From the NCBI RefSeq assembly GCF_026151205.1, contig NC_087076.1, forward strand, positions 5,322,902 through 5,386,901: a stretch of 64,000 bases of DNA. Reading direction: 5' to 3'. Below the pieces are notes generated by a model. It did not search any database, was not told the origin of the DNA, and worked only from the letters and a program-made list of their open reading frames with translations. Below, piece by piece: positions 32,137-44,085 of the stretch. Origin of the DNA: Bolinopsis microptera. Lineage: Eukaryota > Ctenophora > Tentaculata > Lobata > Bolinopsidae. The stretch's first letter is position 1. Every line of letters begins with the position of its first letter. A program made the position numbers and the translations under genes.

Positions 32137-33194
32137 CATAGTTGGTTCGTGCGCACTTAACGTACTTTTAAAACATAACGCACTTAACGTACGAAAAAAC
32201 GTGAAACGCACTTTTACCTACACTCGCTGGGCCATTTGCGTGTAAAGCACTTGCTGTCGATTATTAACCAATCTTTCTATAAGCAAGTAAATACAGATGT
32301 AAATACGAAGACAACAGCAATCGGCTAGGACCTACCAACAACAACGAGAGTGTCCGACTTGAAGCCGGTAAGTGTTTGTGTGTTAGTTGTTGTTTTTCCC
32401 GTATTACATTGTGATCTGTTTTACTTTGTGATTGTGTATACTTCCTGAGAGGATGTTCCTTACAGTGTTTTAAGTGCCTTATTACCCCAGGTTGTTTTGT
32501 GTGGATGCTAGCGTAGCAGTCCAGTGAAGTTAGATTGAGGATATAGTTCTAGAGTGAACAGCTCTGAGAGAGCAGACAAGTATAGTAAAGAGTGGACCTG
32601 AGTGAGCTCTGAGAGAGCAGTAACCAGCACAGCACAAGTAAGATCAAGAGGGACAGTATAGCTGAGAGAGCTATTACTAGTAAAGAGTGGATCAAGGAAC
32701 TTTCCCCAAATCACAAGTTAAATTGTTAGTAGATAATATTTATTGAATTGATTTGGATATTGAACACAGATCACTCAGCGTAATAATCATAACACTCATA
32801 TCACTGATCAACCGAGAACATCTGAGAGTTATAACTAGAGAGTTATCTAACCTTGTTATAAATCTGTTTTATTACAACCTTTTATCCCAGAGAGTTTGAC
32901 TTGGTATTATTGATAACAATTCTCCCTGTTTAGCGTTAATAACACTTGCGACAGCAAAAAGAGATTGTACTGGAAGTTCCTTACTTGAAAAGAAACTATA
33001 AAATGTAAGAGAAATAAATGTAATTTATTCGCTATGTAATCTTTAAGAACGTTATTCATGTGTTTTAATTGTTTGTCTCTACAGTCTACAGAAAATGCTG
33101 GTGAATTCAACGGTAAACGTACTTAAACGCACTTTTAACGCAAGAAATAATAATACGTATTTTCCCCGAAAAATTGACGCACGAACCAACTATG
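32137..33194. mobile_element. TIR element with perfect 8-bp target duplication (hAT-like size class)
   Basis: The ends are CATAGTTGGTTCGTGCG and its inverse. Identical 8-mers ATATCCAA flank it at 32,129-32,136 and 33,195-33,202. Both subterminal regions repeat AACGTACTT / AACGCACTT motifs. An internal block with CTCTGAGAGAGCAG repeats near 32,560-32,690. It is 1,058 bp with no transposase. An 8-bp duplication fits hAT, P or Merlin superfamilies; an hAT transposase remnant follows about 1 kb downstream but is not inside the element. Confidence 0.85.
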
Positions 33195-33312
33195 ATATCC
33201 AATACTCACCCTAATTGTAACCAAGAAGGAGACTTTATTTGACGAATGTGATCACATGGCTTCTGTTCGTTACAACCACTCAAAATAACACTGCTGCAAC
33301 CGAATGTCGATG

Positions 33313-33418
33313 GGATAGAAGTTGAGGATAAGCAGGGTTGAGATACCACTACTACATCGGGGCAAGGATAGAAGTTGAGGATAAGCAGGGTTGAGATACC
33401 ACTACTACATCGAGATAA
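33313..33418. repeat. 53-bp tandem duplication
   Basis: GGATAGAAGTTGAGGATAAG plus about 28 bp more occurs at 33,313 and again at 33,366. Confidence 0.85.
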
Positions 33419-33654
33419 TATCAATTTTATAATAAACTACGATTTTTTGGGACATTTGAATTGAGGACGAAGAAGATCTGTTAAAAATGGTTACCAAGTG
33501 GGAACACTGTCACCAAGAAGCCTGGGGGCTGAAATTCTGAGAAATTAAGCATGTGGCTCTAACAGTTTTAAGCCTGAAATACTGCAGCTATATGTGGTAA
33601 TATGTCTGCCTCACTTCCTTCTTTTTTTACTTGTTTTACCTTAGATCTTAGAAA

Positions 33655-33747
33655 ATGGCTCCAAGACGCGCAAGAGCACCTGGAGGAAGAGCACCCGCTG
33701 GAAGAATGCCTGGTATTGCTCCAACAATACTGCATGTGGATGTATAA
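33655..33747 (+). CDS. Short basic Arg/Ala/Pro ORF, possible first exon
   Basis: A 30-codon ORF, MAPRRARAPGGRAPAGRMPG then a short tail, whose ATG follows an acceptor-like TTACCTTAG. It resembles the basic start of the ORF at 23,288 in composition only. Too short for confidence. Confidence 0.2.
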   Translation: MAPRRARAPGGRAPAGRMPGIAPTILHVDV

Positions 33748-34236
33748 TAACAGACCGATTAAGTGAGTAAATTTTAAAACTTGTTCTCTCTTCTAAATTT
33801 CATCTTCTTTTCTGCCTTTGAAAAGGTAACATAAAAGGGACGTACTCTTAGCCACTACTCAATACTCATTTAGGTTAGTTGGTCAAGTGTGTTAACTGTA
33901 GACTCAAACATATCACATTTCAGGGAGAACAATTGTGTATTGCCACCTGTGTTTCCCTACAGTGGAGAGACGTTTCGGAGCCCAACCCGACAGTAGAGCA
34001 ACGATACAAGGTTATCAAAACCAGTACACCCATTATATTTAAATTATATTTAATTTTAATTGATAAATTTCAGAACTGATGAAGATGTAGACCATCGAAA
34101 ATATTTTTGTGTGATTAACTGCTTGTTTCATTTGTTGAGCTCGCTAGAGGAGGAAAAACAGAATTTTCACCTATCAACATTATCTATATCAAGTTCGATT
34201 TTCCAATTTATTCAGTATTTAACTTCATGCTTACAG

Positions 34237-35118
34237 CTACAAGAGTCCTCCGTAACAGCCAGACACAGTTGGGCTTGCCTGCGCTAGAGCTCATACACGG
34301 TTGCAAGACTAGATGGAGCAGTTACTACGACATGTTGAAGCGTCTCCTCAAGGTAAATACTACATATTAGATAATATATTATTGCCATATTTGATGCATT
34401 TTTGTTAGTGTCTTATCCATTTTTCCATGCTTGTTGCCACAATATATAATATATGCTCCCTAGTGATTGTCAATTTTTGTTATTTTATACGCTTTTAGTT
34501 GTATATAGTTGAATTCCTGTTATGTACAATAAATTTTCAGGTTAAAACAGCATTAATAAGAGCCGAAACTGAGTTAACAGTGACATATACCCGATTGACC
34601 TCCAACGATTGGCTGCTGGTTTCAAATGTTGAAGATTATCTTAAACCTTTCTCAGACTTAACTTCAATGGGCTCCTCAGAATGTGCTGTGATTTCCGAGG
34701 TAATATCTCAAAAATAAATGATTCCCACTAAGTTAACCTTGTTATACGATTACGATTTACGATATTGTTCTAGGCTAAGCTTAGCTCCAATCTTAGATGT
34801 AGACTTTTACATTAAAAAAATCTGAGAAAAATGATGAGTACTCGGTGACCAGATCATACAGACTCATTTCAAGTACAAGATATGAAGTCTACCGTCTTTC
34901 AATTCTCATTATTGTTGATATCATCGTTCAAGAATTTCTTTTATATTCAGGTTATACCGTGTACAAAGTTCCTGTGTTTCATGCTTGACAAGCTACCGCG
35001 TACATCGGTGTACAGGATGCGTGCTAAGATGATAGCAGAGACTAAGCCGAAACTAGTCGAGACTCTGCGGATCATCCCGAGATACGTTGTATCACTGCTT
35101 ATGCTCAATGATATCTAA
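34237..35118 (+). pseudogene. hAT-type transposase remnant, three exons
   Basis: Exons at 34,237-34,352, 34,541-34,699 and 34,951-35,118 have GT/AG borders; the last two begin and end in phase 0. The first has LGLPALELIHGCKTRWSSYY then DMLKRLLK (the TRWxS..ML.R block of hAT proteins). The second has NDWLLVSNVEDYLKPFSDLT (the W..L......L.PF...T block). The third begins VIPCTKFLCFMLDKL and ends with a stop. The N-terminal zinc finger, the first catalytic part and the C-terminal dimerisation region are missing. Reading 34,059-34,235 or 33,879-34,013 as further exons is possible but unproven. Confidence 0.6.
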
Positions 35119-35492
35119 AAAATCTCATAAAGTTATAACCAATCACTAACCTCCTTACATCTCAGTTGTAAACATAGAAAACCCAAACATAGAAACAATT
35201 ACACCATTAAGCATTATGTAATTGTTTTAATTTAAATATTATCATATCTTCACTATTTGTTTATCTTTAAAAAAATACTGACCTCAGCCTTTTGGTTTTA
35301 AAACCCGTAATATCGATAACTTTAGTCAGAATTTCATGGCACTTGTTATATATAATGTATAATTTATCATTATCCTATCTTATATATCGGTATAATATAT
35401 TGATGATATTTCTATTTATAGGGTCTTCATGACTAGATAAGTAAAGCGTAGGGAGCGTATCACTTCGTACTACTCTAAAAAAAACACAACAG

Positions 35493-35505
35493 TGGCGACG
35501 AGAAT
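35493..35505 (+). promoter_or_regulatory. tRNA-Ser-type primer-binding-site sequence
   Basis: TGGCGACGAGAAT, preceded by CACAACA and one G, the layout seen at the other LTR ends. The tRNA-Ser(GCU) 3' end would pair with TGGCGACGAGGAT (family knowledge). The LTR to its left would lie in 35,186-35,491, which is only partly shared with copy B. Confidence 0.5.
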
Positions 35506-35673
35506 AGAGATGCGAGACTACCAATATCCTTTAGGGTCATGTCTAAGGTTTTAAACTCATTTTCTTAAATTATTTCTACCAGTCCCTCAGATAAGGGCCG
35601 TAATTGTTTCAATTATGTAATTGTATTATTATTACTAATAATCTTCAATTTATTGTTTATGAATTTCACAGTG

Positions 35674-36571
35674 ATGAATAAGATGGTGAATACTAAAGCA
35701 GCTGTCCCTGCATCTTGTACCCTGAAAAGAAAAAGACCAACTGAGGTGAAAAAATCGCCTAAAAGGAAAGGAAATAACACTACCCCCAAAGAAGTAACCA
35801 AAGGTTATTAAAATAATATCTTTATAATAATATCTTTAATAAATTTATTTTTAACTTTATTGAGATTACAAAAGTGTAAGCACATTTTTGATTGTGATAT
35901 AACCAATTCTTTATAAATTGAAGTATGGCTTCAACATTTAAGTTGTTTGCGTATAACTATATTGTAATTTATTTATTATTCAAATTAGGTAACACTCCTA
36001 AACATCGAGAGACACCCGAAAGAAAAGTTAAACAGCCTAAAACGAATGGTGAGATTGAAGCTTCTTTAAGTTAACTGAATTATCTGCTCCCCAGTGCAGT
36101 TGTTCAATGTCCAATGTCATAAATCATGATTATAACCCAGTTGTTACATTGTTTTAATAATTCAATTAATTATAGGATGTGACAAAAAAGGGCATTCGAG
36201 TGACTTTAATAAATACTAGAACGAGAAATCTAATTGACAACACCTGCTTCCTGTACAATGTCAATTTTTAGATTCTACTTATACACCTAACATTATTTAC
36301 TCCCCCACTTCTAGTAACCTCTGCTGTACGGACAAATCCTACACTGGAACTGAGACACCATGGAGGAAGAGAACTAAAGTCGTATAAGAAGATACTCGGG
36401 AGAGCAGGAAGAATTATTAGGGATCTCAGAGTAGAGATAGAATACTACGCGGAGCTGCGGGCAACGAATAACTGGAAAATAATGGATATCCAGCCCAGTC
36501 TACTCTTATCAAGACAGCCCAGCATCCCCCACCTCTCAATAGACTTTCTAAAAGGGACTACAGATCCCTGA
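35674..36571 (+). CDS. Three-exon small basic/helical protein gene, copy A
   Basis: Exon 1 (35,674-35,803) starts MNKMVNTKAAVPASC and is Lys/Pro-rich. Exon 2 (35,989-36,048) reads TPKHRETPERKVKQPKTN. Exon 3 starts at 36,315 after CTTCTAG. All junctions are phase 1, so the exons join in frame. Exon 3 contains YKKILGRAGRIIRDLRVEIE and YYAELRATNN, related to the helix of the coiled-coil ORFs at 12,667 and 57,708. An extra C in CAGCCC(A)GTCTAC shifts the last residues relative to copy B, so the stop moves to 36,569. GAATG|GTGAG and CCAAAG|GTTAT are the donors. Function unknown. Confidence 0.5.
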
Positions 36572-36949
36572 GATTTTTATTTATTTATTTTTGTATGAAT
36601 TGAGTTTCTACGCTACACCTTAAACAGAGGAAGGGTCGGAACTGATGGAGTCACAAAGACCTACTGCACTGGGCCTGTGTTGTCAGGCTCGAATGGTGCT
36701 TCTATCACTCCAAACTGAGTACGTGAACTTTCACTCCCGCGTTTATTAGTGTCATGGTATGTGTGTCTACAGTGTCTACTTATATAACTATTCGGTACAA
36801 TAAATAACAAGTAATCCACAGATCTCTTTCAGAATTAAACTGTATGATTTAACACAAGTTTTAAATGGGACGGGAAATATAGGCTATCTAGCAATCGCCT
36901 ACGCTATGTTCTAGGATTGACCAGGATCAGGATTAGTGCTAGTTGAATC
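36572..36949. other. 3' region with TATA and poly(A)-like motifs shared with copy B
   Basis: ACTTATATAACTATTCGG followed by TACAATAAATAACAAG near 36,778-36,812 matches 51,727-51,762. Spacing would suit an LTR promoter plus poly(A) signal, but the LTR boundaries are not defined. Confidence 0.35.
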
Positions 36950-39900
36950 AACCTTTTAAACTAGAGCGTATGCACTGCCAAAAGCATGAACCAGTCCGGA
37001 GGGGGATACGTCTGGGTAATAGGTAAAACGAAGTCATTTTCAAATGATTTATTAGGGGGCCCCCCGTAATGCGGTATTTACTTGGGTCGTTTTCGCTGTC
37101 CGTATTAACCCCTTTTTCCCGTTGTTTGGCCTCATCCAAAAACCGTTCGATATCTTTCAATAATACATTTTAAACTATTAACAGGATACTCAGGCTTGGT
37201 TCAATCTTCAGCTCTTTTAAAAACCCCGCCGGGCCGGTTTAGGGAACCGCTGACACCTTCTGGGCTTTAACTGGGGGGAGCTCCTGGTTTGCCAATCAAA
37301 AACAGGGATCGGGCACAACCCCTGTTTACAGTAGAAGGGGAGTACAAGCCTTGCAAACGGGCCCGTGCCGATGAGTTGCGTGGAATGGAAAGACTTTGTG
37401 GGGACACTGGGTGTAAAATGATGGACGTTATGTCTGGAGAAGGGGGGGGGTGGGTGTACAGGAAGGTGTGTCAAAGGGTTAGGGTTAGCTTGGCCGAGGT
37501 TGAAGGGGCCTCATAGGATTGTAGCCTCAGGTTTTCAGGGTGCTAATTTCATCACTTGTGCAAGATCGTGGGGAAAAACCAGTCAATAACCCAATCAATA
37601 AATCACGAGTCGGCGAAAGGAAAACCTTTTTGGGGCGTCAAATTTTACAACGGGGTCGTTTATTGTCGCTTCACTGGGGGGCATAAAAACTTTTCGGATA
37701 AATCCTGAGGTTTTTTTAAAACGCCCTCAAATTAACCATTAGAAGGGGGCATCCTCACCCCCCGAAAAAAACTGCCAGGGCCTATGGGTTAAATACGTTC
37801 CCATTAATACCCAACCACCATTCGGTTTTGGGTTTACTTTCTTCATTACAATTTTTCAGTCGTTCAACATTATATATTTGGAAAGTTCATATTAATAATC
37901 TTTTAAGTTGTCATGTCGGTCTACAGGGCTTCAAATAATGGTAAAAACCCGTTTTTCCTTAATTTTTTTTAAAAAACCGGGCCGGGCCCCCCCCTTTTGT
38001 TTTTAAAACGGGGGTTGGGGGTTTTTTTGGGGGGCCCCTTTTAAAAAAAAAAACCCGCCCGTAGGCCCCCCCAAAAGGGGGTTTTTAAGGGGGGAAAAAT
38101 GGGGGGGTTTTTTGGGGGGGGGTTTTTAAAAGGGAAGGGGGGGAGGGTTAGGGGGTTGGGCCCCCAAAAAAATTTTGGGATTTTTTCAAAACGGAAATTT
38201 TAAAAACCCAAAAACCCCAACCCCTTTTTGGGGTCCCAAAAAAACTTTTTTAAAACGGGGGAAAAATTTTTTGGGGGAAAAAATTTTAAAACCCCCCTTT
38301 TTTTCCCCCCCCCAAAAACCATAAAAAACCCCCCCGGGAAAAAAACCCCCAAATTTTTTTCAAAAAAAAACCCCCCCCCTTTTTTTTTTTAAAAAACTTT
38401 TTAAACCCCATTTTATTTAAAATTTTAAAATTTAAAAATTTTTTTTAAAAATTTTTAAGGGGTTTAAAAATTTTTTTTGTTTTTTAAAAATTTTTTTAAA
38501 AAATTTTTTTTTTAATTTTTCAAAAAAAAAAAAATTTTTTTTTAAAATTTTTTAAAAAGAAAAAAAAAAAAAAAGGGGGGGAAAAAAAAAAACCCTGGGG
38601 AAAAAGGGGGAAAAAAAAAAAAAACCCTTTTGAAAAAAATTTTAAAAAAAAAATTTTAAAAAAAATTTTTGGAAAAAACCCTTTGTTTTTTTTTTTTTTT
38701 TTAAATTTTTTCTTGTTTTTTTTTCCCCCTTTTTTTTTAATTTTTTCCAAAATTTTTTTGGGGGAATTTTTAAAGGTTAAAATTTTTTTGGCCCCCTTTA
38801 AAAAAATTTTTAAAAAAAAAATTTTTTTTTCCCCAATTATTTGGGAAAAAAAAATTTTTTTTAAAAGAAAAGGGTTTTAAAATTCCCCCGGGAAAAAGGG
38901 AAAAAAAAAAATTTTTTTTTTTTTTTTTTAATGAAAAAATTGGGGAAAAAAAAAGGAACCCCCCAAAACAAGATTGGAAACCCCAAAAAAATTTTTTTTG
39001 GGGGGAAAAAAAATTTTTTAAAATCTTGAGCGAAAAAAAAAATTTTTTTAAAACGGGAAAAAAAAAAACCGGGAAAAAAAAAAAATTTTTCCCCCCCTTT
39101 TAAAAAAAGAAAAAAAACCCTCAAACAAAAAAAAAAAGGGGGGCCCCCCCCAAAAAACCCAAAAAAATTTTGTTTTAAAAAAAAAAACTTTTTTTTTAAA
39201 AATTTTCCCCAAAAAATTTTTTGTTTCCCCCCAAAAGGGCCCCTGTTTTAGTTTTTTTTAAAATTTTTTTTTATAAAGGAATTTTAAAAAATTTTTTTAA
39301 AAAAAGGGGTTTTTTTTTAAAAATTTGAAAGCCCCAAATTTTTTTTAAAAGGGGGGAAACCGGGGGAAAAATTGGGGAAAGGGGAATGGGCCAGGGGAAA
39401 AGGGGGGGGGAAAAACCCCCAATGGAAAGGGTTTTAAAAGGTTGTTTTTTTTTTAAGGGGGGTTTTTTTTTTTTAAATTTTCGATTTTTTTGGTAAAAAT
39501 TTTTAGCCCCCAACTTTTTTTCCCCCCCCTTTTTTTTTAAAAAAATTTTTTTGGAAAAAAATTTTTTTTTCCCCATTTTTCCCCCGTTTTTTTTTTAAAA
39601 AGGGGGGGGCCCCTTAATTTTGGAAACCCCAAAAAAATTGGAACAGGGGGGGGAAAACCCCCCCCCTTTAGGAAAAATTTTTTAAAAAAAAAGGGGGAAA
39701 CCCCCTTTTTGGGATTTTTTTAAAAAATTGCGATTTTGGGGGGAAAAAAAAACTTTTTAAAATAAAATTTTTAAAAAGGGAAAAAATTTAAACCCCCCTT
39801 TTTTCCCCCAAGGATCCTTACAAAAAAATTAAAAAAATTTTTCCCCCCCCGGGGAAAAAAATTTCTTTTAAAAATTTTTCCCCCTTTGGGGAAAAAAAAG

Positions 39901-40500
39901 GGGGCCCGTGGGGTTTTTGGGTTTTTTTTTTAAAAAAATTTTAAAAATTTTAAAAAATCCCCTTTTTAAAAAAAACAAAAAATTTATTATTTAAAAAAAT
40001 TTTAAAAAAAACAAAAATTTTTTTAAAAAAAAAAAAAAAAATTTTTTAAAAAACAAACCCCCCCCAAACTAAAAAAAAACCCCGCCCCTTTACTTTTCCC
40101 CCAACCCCCTTCCCCAAAATTAAAAATTTTTCCCCAAGGCCCCCAAAATTTCCAAAAATTTTTTCCCTTTTAAAATTTAAAATTTTAAAAATTTTTTTAT
40201 AAAATTTTTTTTTTAAAATTTTTAAAATTTTTAAAAAAAAATTTTTTTAAAAAAAGCGTTTTTTTTTAAAAAGGGGCCCCAAATTTGGCAGTTCCCCCCC
40301 AAAAAAACCCCCTTAAAAAACCGCCCAAATTTTAAAGGGGTTTTTTTGGGGGGGGGAAAAAAAACCCCGGGGGCCCTTTTCAAAAAAAAAAACTTTGGGC
40401 CCAAAAAAATTTGAAAAAAGGAAGGGGGGAAAAAAAAATTTTTAGGGGTTTTGGGGAAAAAAACCCCCCAAAATTTTAAAAAGGGAAATAAATTTTTTTT
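36950..40500. other. Homopolymer-inflated low-quality sequence
   Basis: The first roughly 600 bp align with copy B 51,890-52,400 but with homopolymers lengthened and bases inserted throughout: for example AGGATACTCAGGCTTGG versus AGGATCTCAGATGG, and AAACAGGGATCGGGCACAAC versus AACAGGGATCGGGCACCCC. Quality worsens rightwards until 37,960-40,500 is almost only runs of A, T, G and C. Clean sequence resumes at about 40,501. This looks like unreliable base-calling built into the assembly, not biology. ORFs such as those at 38,520-39,576 are meaningless. Confidence 0.9.
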
Positions 40501-40560
40501 AATAACATAGCTCCAGATTATTTGTCACAAGAATCCCAAAAGCACGATTTTCTATAATCA
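40501..40560 (+). pseudogene. Terminal exon fragment, copy 1 of 4
   Basis: Reads NIAPDYLSQESQKHDFL then stop, followed by TCATGTCACT. Related copies: 42,690-42,775, 53,057-53,146 and 56,968-57,063. The left part is lost in the low-quality stretch. Confidence 0.45.
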
Positions 40561-41960
40561 TGTCACTAAGCTAAGTGAAAGCAAAAGAAACATGCTACTG
40601 AATAAGTGGTATTTGGGCAAAATGTCAAAGCAAACAACTAATTCAATATAGTGAAATGATTCTTGTTATATAATTATACTATATGTTTTGATATATTATT
40701 AATGTTATTATTGTTTCAGAATGACAATATGACAATATGTCATCAAGATACGATCCTCCAATACATTGGTGGAAGTCAACTCTACCAAATGTACTGAAAG
40801 TTGTTAAAAAATATTGTTCTATATTTGCCGAATAATGTTTTTTTATCATGTTATACACAAATTCAAGTTGTTTAGTTACCATAGATAGTTCGTAATTCGT
40901 ATCATAAGTTTAAAAATGCAAGAATTGATCGCTTTAAATTTGACAGATAACAACCTGATTGTGATAAGGTCGCGGAGAAGTAACAACTCGTTTTAATCCA
41001 TAGAAAGTTTTAATCCATAGAAAAGCACGTGAAGCACTGCTGAGTGAGAAAATAGACGAACATCATCATTAGAACGAGCTTACGAAGAACAGTTGCAGTA
41101 GAGAGGTTAAGAAGAGAGGCTCAAATCTTAGGATTGAACTTCTTCTCTGATGACTTTCCTTCCAAAATCCCATCCTCGTGGCCATTGTGATAATGTCGTG
41201 GAGAAGTAACAACTCGTTTTAATCCATAGAAAGGCTACAAAATAAATATGAATGAGTTAGCAAATAATATCTAATAACCATATACATATTAATGAATTCA
41301 CATTAGCGTAGTTCTGCACCAACCCTGCCAACCACCATTACATCCCTTTCCATTTTATCAATTGTATAATGATTTCCTACCTCGAACTCTTAACTTTCTA
41401 TCAGATTTGACAACATGGCGTAAATTGACTATTTCAATTCAGATTTACTAATTACTAACATTATAATACTAACTTATGATTTAGAGGTTCATTGTAAATA
41501 CCCGCAATAATCAGGATGCCGTCAAAGAGCACTGCTGAGTGTGGTGCTTAGGATGGGGCTTCAATGTGACTGTTCAGTTAATGATACTTTTATAATACAA
41601 TGTTATAACTGTAACAATCAGTTAAAACGCAAACGGAATGACTTTGTAGATGCATTTACAAAGTTGTAATAAATATTTATTATAAGAATTTATACTGTTG
41701 AGAACTGTTTATGGCGCTTGGTTGTCAGTGGAAAAGAGTTTGAAATCGAATACATTGTACCACTATCACTAACAGCGTTGCCAGGGAGAAGCAATGAAAC
41801 TTTACCGCCTGAAAACAATCAGTTTGACGAGATTGATGTTTCTTGCAGTCCACTGATTTTTTTAAATCTTCATGCTCTTGCTAATATCGAAGAAGAAACC
41901 TGCATTGAAGGAAAAAATAGGTGAATAGGAACAGGTGAACAAGTCGTATATCTTACCACT
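40561..41960. other. Unique sequence in copy A, no confident gene
   Basis: A 46-bp segment (GGAGAAGTAACAACTCGTTT...) is duplicated at 40,968 and 41,189. Near 41,092-41,190 a frame reads RTVAVERLRREAQILGLNFF, coding-like but unsupported. An ORF at 41,718-41,924 (68 codons, acidic) has no recognisable domain. Confidence 0.35.
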
Positions 41961-42019
41961 TAAAAACTTAAATTGTATGGAATATTCCTGATTGGGAACA
42001 TGACTTTCAAAGACAGCGC

Positions 42020-42180
42020 TACGTAGACGGAGAAAGAGAAACGTTGTGCCTAAAATTCACAACGTCTATCTTTTGCACACTGGGCATAACATGTATGCTT
42101 ACACCTGATGGGTAAAACGACAAGATCAGCATAGAAGCATCCTCCCCAAACAGCAGCCTATGATAACGTTCAAAACACCA
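42020..42180 (+). pseudogene. Degenerate exon shared with copy B, DUF6589-like
   Basis: The matching copy-B stretch (52,425-52,585) reads YGDGERETLCLKFTTSIFRS then LGHNNYAYLMVK. In copy A the reading is broken by small indels. DGER...L.F...F...GH.NYA loosely resembles the block in DUF6589-type proteins, from memory. Low confidence in family. Confidence 0.25.
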
Positions 42181-42689
42181 CCACGTAAGGATTACATATA
42201 CATCTTTGTCAAAGCTATGAAAGTCAAGACTATTTAAGGTCTTCTTACTGCTTCATAATAATGTTTTTATTATTGTATGATGATTTATAAATCCATGTTG
42301 CCTGTAGGGGTCATTTGGCATTTGCAAATAACAATTTTGGTCATAGTCACTTATTACTACAATGAATCGGGGACACAGTAAAGATAGACGACTGATAAGA
42401 AAGGACCGTGAAGAAGGACGTGGAGAGAGAAGAAAGACGAAAGATTGCGTAGAGGAGATCGCGAGAATTGGAGCCCTAATGCAATAAGACTTTATAGACT
42501 GTTTTAGATTCTAATCTTGATTAAACGTTTTTTTCTACATATAAGTTTTATATTTGCCAGTATTTTTGAGGTTGTTTGTGTAGATTGTCAGATCCGGCGT
42601 TAGCAAATAAATACATGTTTTGCTATTTACTCATATTTTTACATATTTACTAATCATACATAATATTGCAAAATATGTGGAGAAATGAC

Positions 42690-42775
42690 GACCGATCTCA
42701 ATTGAGCCTAACAACACAATCAAACATGACCTCAGATAATCGGTCACAAGAATCCCAAGAGCGTGATACTTTATA
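42690..42775 (+). pseudogene. Terminal exon fragment, copy 2 of 4
   Basis: Reads RNDDRSQLSLTTQSN with a small indel, then SQESQERDTL and stop, followed by TCATGTCACTCG. Confidence 0.45.
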
Positions 42776-43074
42776 ATCATGTCACTCGTTAGATCACGTG
42801 TTAGTTATAAGTTCAATAATTAAAGTAAAAAATTTAATAAGGACATGTAGTCGTCTGGTCCAAATCAGACGAGACGACATTCATGTTTTAATTTTATTAT
42901 TCAATTTATTCATTCACTTCAATTAACAATTCAAATAACAGGTGACAGTGGAGCTTGAGAAAACAATAGAGGGCAGGTATAGTTTGATACTATTTATTCG
43001 GCTATTAATTTTATTGATTGATTGTGTAATGAATTGGTGCTATATAATAGAACTTTTTTCCTCAAATGTCTTTA

Positions 43075-43674
43075 CCTTACAAGACATATTTATAACGTAC
43101 GAAATGTGGCGGTTTTCCGAAAATTTCGCCATATTTTCGGACCGCCAAAATTTCGGTCGTCGTAATAGAATCCGTCGCATTATCTTTTAGCTTATTTCAA
43201 TGACTGTGCCTTCACTGCTTTATTTTGTTTCTAAAAAGTAATATCAAGTAAAATAAATAAATAAATTCTGGCATCTTGGGACAAATTATCACCACACCAA
43301 TGACGAATTGAATGTCAAGCAATACAGTTTAAATTTGCATTAAAATACATGTATGTGCTAACATGAAAGTCTTACAGCCTTAATACAGACTAAGTTTGAA
43401 CATGATTTTACTTAACGGGTGATACTCGTAAAATATCTGTTCCATATATTGGACCGTCGACGAGTCCTACTCGTCCTGGTAGGTTGTAAACCTACAAGAT
43501 TTTACCGAATTTCAGAAATATCCTTACTGCTTACTGTCACAAAAAATGATGAAAAATACCCTTATTTTTTGTGACGTCCGAAATTTGACGGTTTTTGTTC
43601 AATTTCGCCATATTTTCGGACCGCCAAAATTTCGATCGTCGCAAATTAGGCCGCCATAAATATGTCTTGTAAGG
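43075..43674. mobile_element. 600-bp MITE, TA target, empty site visible in copy B
   Basis: The TIRs are CCTTACAAGACATATTTAT. Copy B reads CAAATGTCTTTAAAGCAAAG with no insert, while copy A has CTT[TA] element [TA]AACAAAAG. Two direct copies of TTTCGCCATATTTTCGGACC lie in the two halves. The middle (43,420-43,500) carries the GTCGACGAG-type repeat seen near 5,760 and 8,100. No ORF of its own; the 82-codon ORF at 42,942-43,190 runs into it by chance. Confidence 0.9.
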
Positions 43675-43707
43675 TAAACAAAAGTACCTCAAGTAAATCT
43701 ACCACAA

Positions 43708-43974
43708 ATGGAGATGAAAAATGTTAACCCCTTTATAGAAGTACTTACGAAGTCGAGCAACATCCGTGAATGGTTTGAACGATATGAATTTTATCTCGAT
43801 GTTATTAACTTGACCGCTACTCCAGAAAAACCAACGATCGTTCTTCTTGTTAGCCTCCGGTAACCTGATCAGGTAACCGCTGCTAACAAGAAGAATGTAG
43901 CTGTTTTTATAAACTCTGTTGATGGAGAGATTTATTCGCTGATCAAATCTCTTGTTAATCCAGACAATTGTTAA
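43708..43974 (+). pseudogene. Gag-like N-terminal fragment, copy A
   Basis: Starts ATGGAGATGAAAAATG and reads NPFIEVLTKSSNIREW then FERYEFYLDVINLT, ending in a stop at 43,861. In a shifted frame follow AVFINSVDGEIYSLIKSL and VNPDN. W.E.FE.Y and FI...G..IYSLI..L..P are the ordered landmarks of Ty3/Gypsy-type Gag N-terminal regions. A 12-bp GTAACC-TGATCA-GGTAACC duplication causes the break. Confidence 0.55.
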
Positions 43975-44085
43975 AGGTATTATAATATAATATAATATTA
44001 TATACAGAATATACTGATGGGAGTCACATATAAGTAAAGTGACACAAGTAAAATTAAGATACTGCCTTTGGCTCTCTTAAACCAG

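Noticed and set aside
37960-40500. ORFs rich in Phe/Lys/Pro such as those at 38,520-39,576
   Set aside because: They lie in homopolymer-inflated low-quality sequence; no biological meaning.
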